Below, one piece after another: positions 31,969-45,059 of a stretch of 64,000 bases of DNA (position 1 is its first letter; the number at the start of each line of letters is the position of its first letter). The notes below the pieces were generated by a model that was given only the letters and a program-made list of their open reading frames with translations, was not told the origin of the DNA and did no database searches. Origin of the DNA: Aporrectodea caliginosa (lineage: Eukaryota; Annelida; Clitellata; Crassiclitellata; Lumbricidae); NCBI GenBank assembly GCA_020284085.1, contig JACEVL010000045.1, positions 2,070,196 through 2,134,195 on the forward strand, read 5' to 3'. Position numbers and translations under genes: made by a program.

Positions 31969-33763
31969 TTTTTGGTGGAAGAAACCTATGCGGTAGGCTA
32001 CATGGCCGGGGTTCATCAGGACCGCAGAGAAAAGTGGGTGTCTGCTTCAAGACAAAGTCGATAAAATGTTGGATAGTCTGCTTAGGCGCATAATCGACAG
32101 CAACACTCCCGTTCAAACGGTGGTAGCCTACAGGATCTCACCCGATCAATTCATTGAAAATTTACAGGATCGAGGCTAGGCTATAGCGTTAGCCTTTAGG
32201 CTCTAATTTACATTCACTGAGCATCTGCTTGTCAGCACTTACTTACTGATCGCACAGCTCAGCAAGAAATTGTTAAGCCACGCTCACTCCGTTAATGTAC
32301 GGTACCATAGTTAATGTACTAATATGACTTGCACAAGAGTGGGCGAAAGTCTAGGGACTCTAGGCCTAGTGGTTAGCGTGTTGGAATGTGGGAGGTCCAA
32401 GACCCTTCAGGATTTTTCGAGATTTTTGCTCCACCTGCGCCCCCTGCCAACTAAAGTAGAATAAGTAAAATGACCCATTTCCGGTATAAATACTGATGCT
32501 ATATGCTGTGGTCAATTTTCGTATTTTATTGTGTGTGTAATAAGTTTATTTAACGACGCCGTCATATCGACGATGATTGGCGTCATTTTTTTTTATTGTG
32601 TCACCATGGTCAGATTTATACCTTAACTCACAGCATGCCTTGCAAGATGTTGGTAAATGAAAGCGACAAGGACTGCTCTCTCTATGTCACTGGATTTGCA
32701 TTGGCGAGAGATTCGCCAGATGCCATTAAGACATCGGCTAATTGCGGATTGCTCTGCTTCAACATCACGTTCCACAAACTGCCTTGACATCGTTTGCTTT
32801 GCACTGTAGGCTAAGCATGTTGCGCACATCGATTGAATCTTAGAAGGAATTTGAACGGTGCGTGTCAACAGAGGCGAACCACATAGACCAGCTGTTCCGT
32901 TCCCTTTTGTATTTTCGTCCTCGACCCAGTCGAACCTTGTTTTTTACGCCGCCCGTTTCCGACCACAGCCTGAAATGCGCTAAAGCAGAACGCTCGACGG
33001 AGGGAGGATAAAATAAGAGCAGGCTCTACGGTTCTCTGACGTCCGTTTCTATAAAAAAAATTGATCTGCAGTAAAAATTTAATCTATACTGCAGGCAGCA
33101 TTTTTCGTAATCAGGCTCAATTCTGCTTAATTGTCGTTAATTATGACCACCATCGCTTTATCGCCGCTGACCAAATGTCTCTAACGTCCGCCATTGGTCG
33201 TTACAATTCCCTCCCTCCGACCATGCAGCGTCTCCTTCTGCGTCTGTGTATGTAGGTCTCTCTGTCTGTCTGTCTCTGCCTCCTCCATCGCTCTCTATCT
33301 TTCTATCCCACGCCGCGTGACAAGTTTTACAAAGTCAATATAATAACAACGGACAAAATCAATTTTCCAGGCGTCGTGTTCAACGCCTCCCAAGTGGCTT
33401 CGTCTGCTCCGATATCGACGAGAGTCAGTCTCTCCGTCTCTCGCTAGGTGGCGTCGTGTGAATGGCGATCGGTAGGTGGCGCTCGCCAGCCGGACGCCTC
33501 CTGTAAACCGGAGACGAGGGAGGCTCTGGATCCGTCCGGATGTTGACTGGTCTGTCCCGCTGAGTCCGTGTGGGACGGTCCGTCAGCCGAGCCGTGGTTA
33601 TTGCTGGACGGGGCCCAGTTCGTTGGGTGTCCGCCCTTTTAGGGCGATGAGAAATGGGACCAGCGGTTGGAGGAAATGAGGTCAGGGCAGCGAAATGAGG
33701 TCAGTGCTGGAAAGAAACCAGTCGAATTATCAATCAACGGAAAGCGTTAGGATTCTTTGCTTC

Positions 33764-33764
<1 letters not shown>

Positions 33765-33823
<59 letters not shown>

Positions 33824-33910
33824 GGACGGACGGACGGACGGACGGACGGACGGACGGACGGGCGGGCGGACGGACGGACGGACGGACGGACGGAAGGACG
33901 TCCGGACAGA
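33765..33910. repeat. CAGA array changing to CGGA array
   Basis: About 55 bp of CAGA then about 85 bp of CGGA with one GGGCGGGCGG interruption. Confidence 0.97.
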
Positions 33911-34285
33911 CAGATGGTTTGTTTGTTTGCATTCAAAACGTTCTTTGTATTGACCTTGGAGCTGTCTAGACCTTTTCGAACTTTCGTTTCGGAGTTCACG
34001 GTCAGTCGAAAGGTGGCAGCACTATAGATAGCTTATCTGCACAACAGAGATCATTATTAATCTACTTGAAAGGCGTTTCAAATGGCGAATCCTTTTGAAG
34101 TTAGTGGGGTTAAGTGATCATAAAATGCAAGAAATCAAGATTAGGAGCACAAACATCCTTTTATGGCTTATCGTAAATTCACCAACGATTATTTAGTAGA
34201 GAAAAAGTGACTGACTACACACCACAAACTACACACCCACAGACCAATAAAATCAGACACGCGATGTTTAAACTGAAACTGATGA

Positions 34286-34502
34286 GAGATCCTGAGTGGC
34301 CGAGTGGGTAGGTAGCCCGCTCGTCACGCTGGCGCCCCGGGTTCGCTTCCCGGTCGGGTCAGTTTATTAGAGATTAATTTCTCGGATCTTTACTGCGGGT
34401 GGCTCGGTCGCAATTTAAACGTGGAGTACGAGGTTGCTTTCTGCCTCCGACACTAATCATCTTCGATATGAAAAAGTGTCGTTAAGCCGAAACAATTTTT
34501 TT
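34286..34502 (+). mobile_element. tRNA-derived SINE, family C, copy 2
   Basis: Differs from the copy at 31754 at only about eight positions. The 10-bp target duplication AAACTGATGA lies at 34276-34285 and 34503-34512. Confidence 0.92.
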
Positions 34503-34739
34503 AAACTGATGATTAATCAAAAATCAAACTGGATACGTCGATAGGATGTAATTAGGCTACAAAAGAAACAACTTTGTTATCACAGTGTCGTTAAACTGAA
34601 ACTTCTGCTAACGTCTGTAAATTTATGTAAATTGGTTGATTTCAACTTCATTATAATTCTTGAAAGGTTTAACGTCGTCGTCGTATGACATCAAAGACCG
34701 TTGACGACAGGCTATGTAAATTAATTCCGCCACTTCCCT

Positions 34740-34845
34740 ACATGTGGTAGTGCCAGACTGCCAGTCCCAGGTCTGGAGAAAGGAGGAGGGCGACGCTAAT
34801 CGTCTTTGTTATGACAGGGCGTTGTTAAACAGCAACTAACCATGG
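34740..34845 (+). repeat. Dispersed repeat (SINE-like 3' body)
   Basis: GTGCCAGACTGCCAGTCCCA and GGAGGGCGACGCTAATCGTC resemble 13825-13905 (GTGCCAGTCCCACGTCTGGA, GGAGGGCGACGCTAGTCATC). Both end with a GTCGTTGAA/CGTTGTTAAAC-type tail. Confidence 0.65.
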
Positions 34846-34901
34846 CTAGGTAAATTGTTAGTGCTAACGACCGCATGTATTATACCTATAGAACTTGGAA
34901 T

Positions 34902-35194
<293 letters not shown>

Positions 35195-35288
35195 TTTAGA
35201 TGTAGGTTTTGAACTATGGTAATTATTCGTGTCTGCCTCCTTTTTAATAAAGCAGAGGCGTTTTCGGTACGCTTATGTCACGGTCCTT

Positions 35289-35299
35289 TGCATACATAG

Positions 35300-35360
<61 letters not shown>
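35289..35360. repeat. CATA array merging into TA array
   Basis: (CATA)n to 35322 then (TA)n. Confidence 0.95.
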
Positions 35361-35419
35361 GTATGCACATGCGCTGCAGCAACTCATTCTACACCCGGTT
35401 AACGATTGTTACGCAGCGA

Positions 35420-35810
35420 GATGAGGAGGAGGAGGAGGAGGAGGAGGAGGAGGAGGAGGTGTGGAAAATTAGGAAAGACGAGAGGCCTCCAGAGTCAGAC
35501 TGTTTATGGAACGGTGCAGACGATGAAGAGAGGAGGAGGAGGAGGAGGAGGAGAAGGAGAGAGGAAAGGCGGAGGGAAGGAAGAGGAGGAGAGTAGAACT
35601 GTAGAAGGAGGAATTGGAGACGGAAAGCAGAGAGGAGAGGAGGAGGAGGAGGAAGAGGAGGAGGAGGAGGAGAAAAAAGATGGAAGCGGAAAGGGAGGAG
35701 GTGTCAAAGGACGAAACGTTGAATGAAAAGGGAGGAGGAGGAGGAGGAGGAGGAGGAGGAGGAGGAGGAGGAGGAGGAGGAGGAGGAGGAGGAGGAGGAG
35801 GAGGAGGAAG
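35420..35810. repeat. GGA/GAG purine arrays
   Basis: Three blocks (35420-35460, 35530-35690, 35729-35808), almost pure purine on the plus strand. The last is about 26 perfect GGA units. Confidence 0.95.
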
Positions 35811-35927
35811 TCGTCTTTGTATTTTTCATAGACACGCAGTTCCTACGAATCGATTAACCGGAAACTGGACCAAAAAGTCGGTCACTTCTGACGTCTTCCT
35901 AATACATACGTTATACATATATATATA

Positions 35928-36539
35928 CACGGTGAACGGATAAAAACCGAACCTCTCCTATTGCTGCAATAATTTATGTAATAATTTGTACATTTTAATG
36001 AAACATGGAGAAACTTCAGTTTATAGGACATGAATCAGATAACTATCATTTGTTAGTTATAATGTGTGTTCAAAATTCCCTCCTTTGGCTTCCACACACG
36101 CACAAAGACGAGCTCGCCACTGACTAATTGCTGAATCGATTACAGCTTGATCAAATTCGTCCCATGCCTGTATTATGCGCTGACGCAGTTCTCCGACATC
36201 GCGAACCTTTGTCTTGTAAACCTTTTCTTGCATCACAGACCAGATTTTATAGTCCACCGGATTAAGGTCTGGGCTATTTGGAGGCCAAAGTGCAAGGGGT
36301 ATGAAATCTGGAGGTTCGTTTGTGAGAAGTTCAACGGTCTCGCGAGCTTAGTGAATAGTGAGCAGGAGCACCATTTTGTAACGGATTCTTATTACAAGTG
36401 ACGTCACGGTGACGTCAGTTTCTAACTGGTATAGCGCATAATTATAAAATATAGTTAAGTCTATTGTGGGGAATAAAATAGTTTACATTTTTGGTGTTAA
36501 TTTCTCTTTTTTGTAGAGGTTCGGTTTTTTCCGTTCACC

Positions 36540-36542
<3 letters not shown>
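35928..36542 (-). mobile_element. mariner-like element, internally deleted
   Basis: TIRs CACGGTGAACGG...AAAACCGAACCTCT and the complement ending CCGTTCACCGTG. TA on both sides, inside a TA microsatellite. 615 bp, about half the usual 1.3 kb. It keeps the transposase C-terminus on the minus strand. Confidence 0.9.
36057..36394 (-). pseudogene. mariner transposase C-terminal remnant, frameshifted
   Basis: The minus strand encodes QNGAPAH, then after a frameshift TVELLTNEPPDFIPLALWPP, NSPDLNPVDYKIW, and a C-terminal part ending FEHTL and a stop at 36057. DLNPVDY holds a catalytic-triad Asp. The usual DGAPAH catalytic Asp is replaced by Asn, and the N-terminal half is missing, so it is inactive. 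Confidence 0.9.
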
Positions 36543-36585
<43 letters not shown>

Positions 36586-36726
36586 GTATATATATATAGG
36601 CCTATATGGTCATACATACATATAGTCATATAACTTATGCATCGTACATAAATGCATACATACCATTGAGGCACACATATATATATATATATACCTCAAT
36701 GATACATACATACATATATATATATA

Positions 36727-36965
36727 TAGACTCATCATCAGGATCCATGGGCCGAAAGCCCGTAGGTGTCCAATGCAAATTTCGTCATCCGTTTCCATAA
36801 TCCTCTGTCTTGCGCCAATACACTCAAACTGTGTAGGTCTTGTTTGCACCAATCCCTGATGTCATCAGTCCATTCCCTGTTAGGTCTTCCTCTTCGTCCA
36901 CTTCCATCCATCATACCCATCATGACAGTTTTTATTTTTCTATTATTGTCCATTCTGCATATATA
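36727..36965 (-). mobile_element. LINE RT 3' end with GAT tail
   Basis: Minus strand reads GSGRRGRPNREWTDDIRDWC then KQDLHSLSVLAQDRGLWKRM and LDTYGLSAHGS, the typical end of LINE RT ORFs, followed by TGATGATGA. Distinct subfamily from 21920 and 42097. Confidence 0.9.
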
Positions 36966-37404
36966 GACTAGCCTATATATATTTATATCAGTAAGTATTT
37001 TTTAATGTTTGATGCCTGCGTGGTCCACTTAGAACAGGCGACATATAATTATTCCGGCGCCATCTTGCGAATGAGTGAGGAAAGACCTTGACACGGTTGG
37101 TCGGTTGGGTTGGTCGAGTGAGGGTCTGCTAGCCGAGGGTGGAATCAGGGAATGGATAAAAAGGGATGAGTTGGGGAGGCTCAGGTTTGGTCCGGAAAGA
37201 TCGATGAGGATTTGGCCTATGGGAAGATCAATGAAGATGGGGGAATGGATCTAGAGGGGTGGGGTGGGTCGTTCGAGAGGGAACGAAAATTCAAGAGGGA
37301 TGGAACTTGGAAAGAGAGGGTTAACAATTGGATTGAGAAGCGTTGCTTCGAAAAGATCATCATCATCTTAATCATCATAGTCTTAATCACCAGCATCTGA
37401 GTCA

Positions 37405-37504
37405 TAGCCTACATACATACATACAACATACATACATACAACATACATACATACAACATACATACATAAAACATACATACATACAACATACATACATACA
37501 TACA
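37405..37504. repeat. CATA array
   Basis: CATACATACAA-type array. It resumes at 37674-37735 after an inserted element. Confidence 0.95.
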
Positions 37505-37673
37505 CAGTGGCGGTGCGCGGGGGGGGGCGCAAAATGAGATTTGACAAGTTTCTTTTTGAAAAACAGACGGAAAAGCAAAAAAAAAGGTCATCAGAAATTT
37601 TGGCGGAACTGAGAAAGAAAATTTTCAGGAAATTCTTGCCCCCGGGCGCACGAACCCCTAGTTTACGCCACTG
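37505..37673. mobile_element. 169-bp hAT-type MITE in a CATA microsatellite
   Basis: Ends CAGTGGCGG and TACGCCACTG, 8-bp duplications TACATACA on both sides (37497-37504, 37674-37681). G- and C-runs follow each end. Confidence 0.85.
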
Positions 37674-38202
37674 TACATACATGCAACATACATACATACA
37701 TGCAACATACATACATACAACGTACATACATACATGCTTGCAATCCACATAAAGCCGGGTATTAAAAGACGTTAGTTCACAGTCTTACAAGCCTCCATCA
37801 ACTGGTAGCTCGGAGTAGCAACGGTTCCTTCATGGTCTCTTCCGTCGCGTGCTACAGGGATTTCGAATCCATAACTCGGGACAGAGGATTTGCGGATGGA
37901 CAGATGAACCGACGCCATCCACCGACGATGGATCACGAAACCCGGAAGACGTCCTGCATGTGGGTCCATCACGCGGAAGTGGAAAATGAAGATTCGGAGA
38001 AAGGAGATTAGTAAATTCTCCGTTTCTTGGAACGGTGGTCATATCAATCACCTCTGCCATCCATCCATCCATCGCTTTTGTTAAGACGTCCGAAGACTGG
38101 ACCGAGGAATTCTGGCAAATAGTAGAGGACTGGAGTCAAGGCGTCATTAGATGCTAGCGCGAAGCGTGGACGATATTCTGCTTTGCTCCCTATGCATAAT
38201 TG

Positions 38203-38490
38203 TATGTATGTATGTATGTATGTACGCACGTAGGCTACATAGTATACACGCAATACTACGAATGTATGTATGCATGTACGCATGCATGCATGTATGTATG
38301 TATGTATGTATGTATGTATGTATGTATGTATGTATGTATGTATGTATGTATGTATGTATGTATGTATGTATGTATGCATGCATGCATGTATGTATGTATG
38401 TATGTATGTATGTATGTATGTATGTATGTATGTATGTATGTATGTATGCATCAATGCATGTATGTACGTATGTATGTATGTATGCATGCA
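38203..38490. repeat. GTAT array
   Basis: About 60 GTAT units with GCAT-type interruptions. The Met-Tyr-Val-Cys or His-Thr-Tyr-Ile frames are artefacts. Confidence 0.97.
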
Positions 38491-38509
38491 TGTTTCTATG
38501 TATTCATTC

Positions 38510-38566
38510 ATTCACTTTGAGAATTTATATAGCGCCTCTTCAAGCGACCTACTCAGAGGCGCATAT
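38510..38566 (-). mobile_element. SINE family B 3' tail
   Basis: TTTATATAGCGCCTCTTCAA then CTACTCAGAGGCGC match the 3' ends at 2760-2815 and 48650-48695. Confidence 0.7.
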
Positions 38567-38990
38567 GCATATATGTATGTGTGTACGTATGTAAACGGAT
38601 GTTGATGCATGCAGTGAGGCGATGACAGTTGCCAGTCTATAGTTGCGGTTAGACCAGCTGTTCGGCCTGGCGCTACAGAAGCACCAAATACACAAAGACA
38701 CGCGTGAGGCCGGAAGTCCTATATGGGTCCATTATCCATAGACGGAACTGGAACGAGATAGATGTATAGGCCTACTGCTGGTGGGAGGATGCATTGCCAG
38801 GCATCCAAATGACTAGTTACAGAAAACCGTTAGCTCTCGCTGCAAGCCATGCTATACCGACATCACAGATGATCGGTCCAATTCATTTTTTCCTTCGCGG
38901 AATCTCCCATCTGCTCCATCCGCCTGAAACAGTCTCGCAGTCTCCACCTGCTGACGTTATTCACAACTATATCTGGGTAGACAATAATAA

Positions 38991-39115
38991 ACAGCGGTCA
39001 GATTAAAAAAACAGAACGGTGCAGATAGGTCTTAAAGCCGCTTTACGAATAATTATTATTCGTAAAGCGGTTTTAAGACCTATCTGCACCGTTCTGTTTT
39101 TTGCCTGACCGCTGT
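38991..39115. mobile_element. Near-perfect 125-bp palindrome (hairpin MITE)
   Basis: ACAGCGGTCAG...AACAGAACGGTGCAGATAGG pairs with its complement up to a centre at about 39054 (AATAATTATTATT). Only two or three mismatches; essentially no loop. Confidence 0.9.
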
Positions 39116-39365
39116 GACTGATCAGTCACGCCAACGATCCTTCTCTCAACTGGTGGGCTTCTGGCATGTTTCTGGCCCAATTAGCTACACTATAGCTTCA
39201 TAATAGCGTTCGTCAAGGCGCCCTTGTGCGTATGGATAATGGTTGGCGTATTTCATATTTAGATGTCGGGCTAGCATGGTCCTTACAGAGGGGCTTAGGC
39301 CTAGGCCCCTATATGGTTTTACATTTAGACTATTGAAACGGGCAGCGGTGGTGAAGGATCTAACC

Positions 39366-40576
39366 CAGGGCCGGTTTAACCACTAGGTGAACTAGGCGGC
39401 CGCCTATAGGGCGGCACGCTTCTGGGGCGGCAGAAAAGCTAAATAAAAAATATTTTTTTTAAACACTGCCGGCGTTTTGCCACCATTCATTAATAAATGA
39501 ATGCGAAAATAAGAAGCGGCTTCAAACAGACCACAGACATTTCGAAATCTTAACGTCAGTCATGTGGCACGTCACGCTTAGCCTATGCCCTCAACTACCG
39601 CAAGTTTGAAGTTGCTTACTAGCGACATATTTGAAATTAAACTGAGACCGATCGTCAGCAATGTTACCACTCCTTCGGTTTTTCCCAAGATCTTGGTTTT
39701 TAATCCGAATTTCTAAAATGGGATTTCTGGAGACCTTGTGTTTTCACTTGGGTTTTTCTTGTTTTACTGAAACCCTGTTTTCATTAAAAGTTTAATCAAT
39801 TTTTGTTAAAAACATAATTCATGTCACAGAAAAATCCAGTGCTAGTACAAAACCAGACACTACAGATAACGGTCTGGGTGATCGAGGTCAATAAATGGCG
39901 CAATATGTGTGCAAGCATTGATACACTAGACTTAAAATATATAGTTTTAAATAGTTACAAGACGCCGCATGTTTATTCGATTTGACGTCTTCTTGACACT
40001 TCCAGTTTTTGTGGCTAATATAATGAGAGAAGCTTCACGAAGCTCAAAAGAAATATATCTCCGTAGGTCTAAGTCCATGCTGCAATAAAGATTTGTTGGA
40101 CTGGGCCTATAGCTACATTGTCAATTGAACATGATAGGTCTCTTGCTGGAGACATTGAACTGATAGAACTCTTCTACATTTTGCTAAAGTGAAAGCGCGA
40201 AAATAAAATTTTGAAATTACATTATAATTATTTCTACAGACTTCGTAGAAAGTTCGTATGTAGGTAGGATTATGACTTAGTACACGTAGCCGTAGGATTT
40301 CTTATAAAGTGTTCAAACGAAAAATGTGCACTGTCTCATTATTTAATAGGCCTGCATATATTTATATTTTAAATTCTCATTAAGTGTGTTACATCGTATA
40401 CAGCATAGGCTGCATAGCTACATGTAATGCAGTTTCCAGACTGTAAGTGACTTACTGTTATTATGGATAACTTTTAAATTAACTTAGTTAATTTTATATT
40501 AATTAGTCATCGTAGTTACCGGGGGCGCAGCGCGACAGGTTCGCCTAGGGCGGCAAATACTCTGGCGCCGGCCCTG
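39366..40576. mobile_element. Non-autonomous hAT element, TSD ATCTAACC
   Basis: CAGGGCCGG and CCGGCCCTG ends with inverted GGCGGC/GCCGCC subterminal blocks (39395-39425, 40530-40570). Perfect 8-bp duplication ATCTAACC (39358-39365, 40577-40584). 1211 bp, AT-rich interior, no transposase seen. It splits an older dispersed repeat (GGTGGTGAAGGATCTAACC | CGATCAATTCATTGAAAA). Confidence 0.93.
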
Positions 40577-40812
40577 ATCTAACCCGATCAATTCATTGAA
40601 AAATGAGCAGGGTCGAGGCCATATACGGTTGCTGTAGAAAACAGCGGTGTACATAGGCCTACCAATGGTGGGGTTTGGAGAATGATCTCCATTGAACTTC
40701 AAAAGTTGGGGTCAACGTACTTTTGGACATAAACTGTGGGTTGTTGATTTCCGATAACATAAGTCGGCCAGAGTGGGAGGGTTGTTCTCCCATTCCAGGC
40801 GGGGGTTAGATG

Positions 40813-42093
40813 CACTGGCGTAGACTTGTCCAAAATATTGGGGGGGCATGGGATCTGGACATTCAGTCTCAGACACTCAGAGTCAGAGCTAGACTTGATT
40901 GTCATCGTTCATCAATCAATGTTATTCATCCGATCTTCGTTAAAACAGTTTCCAGTCCAAGTTCGTCATTAAAACAATCCGGGCTGGAAACAAAGCGAAG
41001 ACCTTTCGACGCATGTCATTCCTTTGTACGAAATCATTACACCCAAATTCAAAATCAAGTTGGTCAGTTTCGGTACTCCTGTGACTGTTTGACTGTTTGA
41101 AGCTTTTTGTCTTTGTCATAGTTGGCTACAATCGCTCGAATGCTTGTCTTTATTTTCAAGTACATAATCACTAGAAAAATAAGAAATAATCGCATGTCCC
41201 CTATGGGCTTCCGTATGTATACAGGACACTACATAGTACATCGTCAAAGTCAACGTATACCTTAAATTAGAGAAACCTTAAGAGAGACAGAGACAGAGAG
41301 ACAGACAGGGAGAGACAGAGACACACACACACACAGAGACAGCGAGAGACAGACAGACACAGAGAGAGACAAAGGAACAAGGCACGCATTATTTCAGGCA
41401 TTTCTTAAATTCTCGAGCTGAAGCCTCCGCCTGAAGGGTTAAAGGGCATGCAGTGGAAGTAAGCCTTAAAGGGAAAAATCATGCCTGCAGCCGGACTCAG
41501 GTTGGCTGTATATTGCTATGTGCATCCGAGTGCACGTGCACAACCAAGATAAATCTTAATGTACAACATGAGCTAGACAGACAGCACGCATACGAAGTCT
41601 GTAACCCTAGTATCATGTATCATGGAACACCCGTCATATACAGGCTACAGATCAGACTGTAGAGGCTGAGTGCTGAGACATAATAGTGATAATACTGTAC
41701 ACAGGCCTTTTGAACTCCGTGCGCGTTAGTTTGAAAAGCCGTTCGCACGCGTGCACGCTGGCTAGCAGTACGGCACTGCTCAATAAAATAATTAAAATAA
41801 GTAAACCCATGGAGATTTATTATTATCACAGTCTACAGAGCTTAGATATAAAAATTTACATTTCTTATTTCTTGATAAACACGCGTTTTCAACGTTTTCT
41901 TAGCATGCAAAGGAAAAGATGCACATATCGAAATAACTGGCAACAAAGCGTATCAAAATTCAGTACCTGGTAGCAAAACATATCAGATTTTAAATCACTC
42001 ATTTATGCAGTGTGTTATTATGTGGCATCAATATATTTACTTAAAAGTGCATACGTTGTTTTACATCTAGATTATGCTACAGGGTAGGGCTAT

Positions 42094-42151
<58 letters not shown>

Positions 42152-42929
42152 GTTCCTGATGCCAGCCACTTGGCGGCGATGGGTACGAATAAATTATCTC
42201 CATTGTCCTCGGTCTCTTGTCAAATCCATTGCTCCCCTTAGTGTCAGTCCAAGTGATGTTCTGTCATCATTTATATTGTCTATCCAGCGTTGTATTGGTC
42301 TGCCTTTGTGTCTTTTTCCTTCAAATCCTGCGTGTAGTACGCTGTGCGGAATTCGGTCAACTGGCACTCTTTCTACATGTCCAAACCATCGGAGTCTTTG
42401 TTACACGACGTTGTCTAGCAGGGCTATATACATGTAGACTAAACTTACCTCCTGGTGTTAGGACGCTTGAAGAAACTAGAATTATTGTTTGTCGATTGCT
42501 AACTCGCTTCATTTTCCATTTTAAAAAAACTGAATCACGCAAAATACCCGAAAACGCTCAATGCAATGAAATTAGAATAGCTGTCGATAAGACTGTCAGA
42601 GCAACCAAGGATCTATTATACACTATATATATACACATTATATATATACACTATGTACACTATCTATATATAAATATATACACTATCTATATATAAATAT
42701 ATACACTACATATTATATACTAAATACAGATTCCTTGAGAGCAACCAAATGAAGAAAGCATACGAAAGTACGGTGGCTCAGAAGGACCAAGTTGTTTTGT
42801 TTGAAAAAGGATAACCCCACTTTAAAAAAATATAAATTCTCCTCTGGATTTTTGGGGGGGCAATGCCCCCCCATCTCAATTATTGGGGGGGCACTTGCCC
42901 CGGCTGCCCCGGCGGAGTCTACGCCTATG
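40813..42929. mobile_element. hAT-like element with nested LINE fragment, TSD GTTAGATG
   Basis: Ends CACTGGCGTAGACT and AGTCTACGCCTATG. 8-bp duplications GTTAGATG (40805-40812, 42930-42937). G-runs next to both ends (ATTGGGGGGGCAT). 2117 bp, enlarged by a LINE end at 42097-42425 and TATAC repeats at 42620-42720. No intact transposase. Confidence 0.85.
42097..42425 (-). mobile_element. LINE RT 3' end with CAT/ATG tail, nested in a hAT element
   Basis: The plus strand is CATCATCAT... (42097-42149), then sequence 80-85% like 21940-22130 (GTACGAATAAATTATCTCCA, TCAAATCCATTGCTCCCCTT). The minus frame encodes the degraded RT C-terminus. Confidence 0.88.
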
Positions 42930-43342
42930 GTTAGATGCCAGTGTGTGTGTACATATACCTTTTAATAAAAGCATTATTAATAAGTCGTGTCTACTTCCAA
43001 TTGCACTGTTTGTTGGCGCTCTGTATAGCCTACGCAAAACCTAATTAATTTTCCGTATTTCGGCCCAGTTTTTGTGCAGAGATGGCAAACGAATTGCTTA
43101 CCCCCCCGCAGCGACTGAGCGACTGGCACCGTCGTGTTGTTCCCATCTGGCAGACGACCTGCTGATCTGCACCGGGAATATATATATATCGGTCGATGCT
43201 ACGGTTCTCGGACAGCCTTGTTGCTGCCGTCTGGAATACAAGACACGGTTTACGGTCCATTTCAATGGCTTCGTATTGAAGCTGCACTTAGATCTCGCTC
43301 AATCCATCGATGACAGACAGACATACAGACGGATGGACTGAC

Positions 43343-43860
<518 letters not shown>

Positions 43861-45059
43861 TGGTGAATTCCAGAGCGATCGTTCACACTATATCCGCTAA
43901 AGATAACCTTTCCACACACACACACACACTGACACACAGAGTTCGCTTCTGCCCTTAGGCTTCTGTTCCACTGCGCCATAATATCGTCGTCCCACACGGA
44001 TCGATCCTGACCATAGTTTATTAGTTCCCCCCCCCAGTTCTGCATTTGGGGAGAACTGTAGGCTTTAAATGGCATGGCGCCCATTCAACAGGCAGAGGTG
44101 GTGAATGATCTCACGGTTCTCACCCAAAAATTAATTGAAAAAAACGAGCAGAGTCAAGCCCATACCATACTGTCGCTATATAAAAACATGTGCATTTACA
44201 TTTACAAATCGATTGTACGGTAAATGGCTCGGTAACAGCTTGATATCAGCGTAAGATCAAAAATAAACCCACGCATAGATAGCCTAGGCTACGTATACAT
44301 GCAGCTGGAATGTCAGATTCCATCACGAAGTTGATTCTGACCGGAGCGACCTGGTGCACTTGCAAGGAGATCTGTGTTATAGAATATAGACAACATATCC
44401 AAATGAAAACATCAAGTGCAGCGCACATTGGCCCAGTATCATCTGTCTGCACTGAAAGCGCACTTGTAACCGCATGACTGCATTTTGGGCACCATATAAA
44501 TTGGTATCATCATCATTATATTATTACATTATTCCAGCATGGTCTTGCTTTCGAAGGATACTTTGGATGAAGTTCATTGAAACTAAAGCAATCCTACACC
44601 AGTTCTTACCCAGTTAAAAAATCTCTGAACGGAAGTAAAACTGTAAATCTACGTTTTCTTTCTACGATCGCATGGTCTTGAGTTGAACATGCTCATTTTC
44701 AATGAATTGATTGGATGAGATCATTCACCACTGCTGCCCCTTTGAATGGATGACACGCCCTTAAGGTGCCCGTTTACTGACCGCACGTGCTATCCTGGCA
44801 TGTATCAACAAGAGCTTTCCTACAAGTGCAGTTCAAGATCCTAGATTTCAATGGCCTTAGCCGGAAGCACATGGAAACCAACAAGAATCTTTGCAACAAC
44901 AAACGCTAATCTTACTAAGCTAATCACTGGACTGGCGGCCAAATGATACTTCACACAGACTGCAATTGAGCTGTTTGAATGTTAAAAGTCCTGTTTTAGG
45001 ACAACTGTAAGCCTAAGGCAAGTGCAAAGCATCTGTCATCCTATTTGTTCGTCCAGTTA

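Noticed and set aside
33061..33690. GC-rich open frames at 33061-33690 considered as exons of an intergenic gene
   Set aside because: No family features, no consistent splice sites, next to microsatellites.
38044..38605. Tyr-Val-Cys-Met and His-Thr-Tyr-Ile repeat frames
   Set aside because: GTAT tetranucleotide repeat on either strand.
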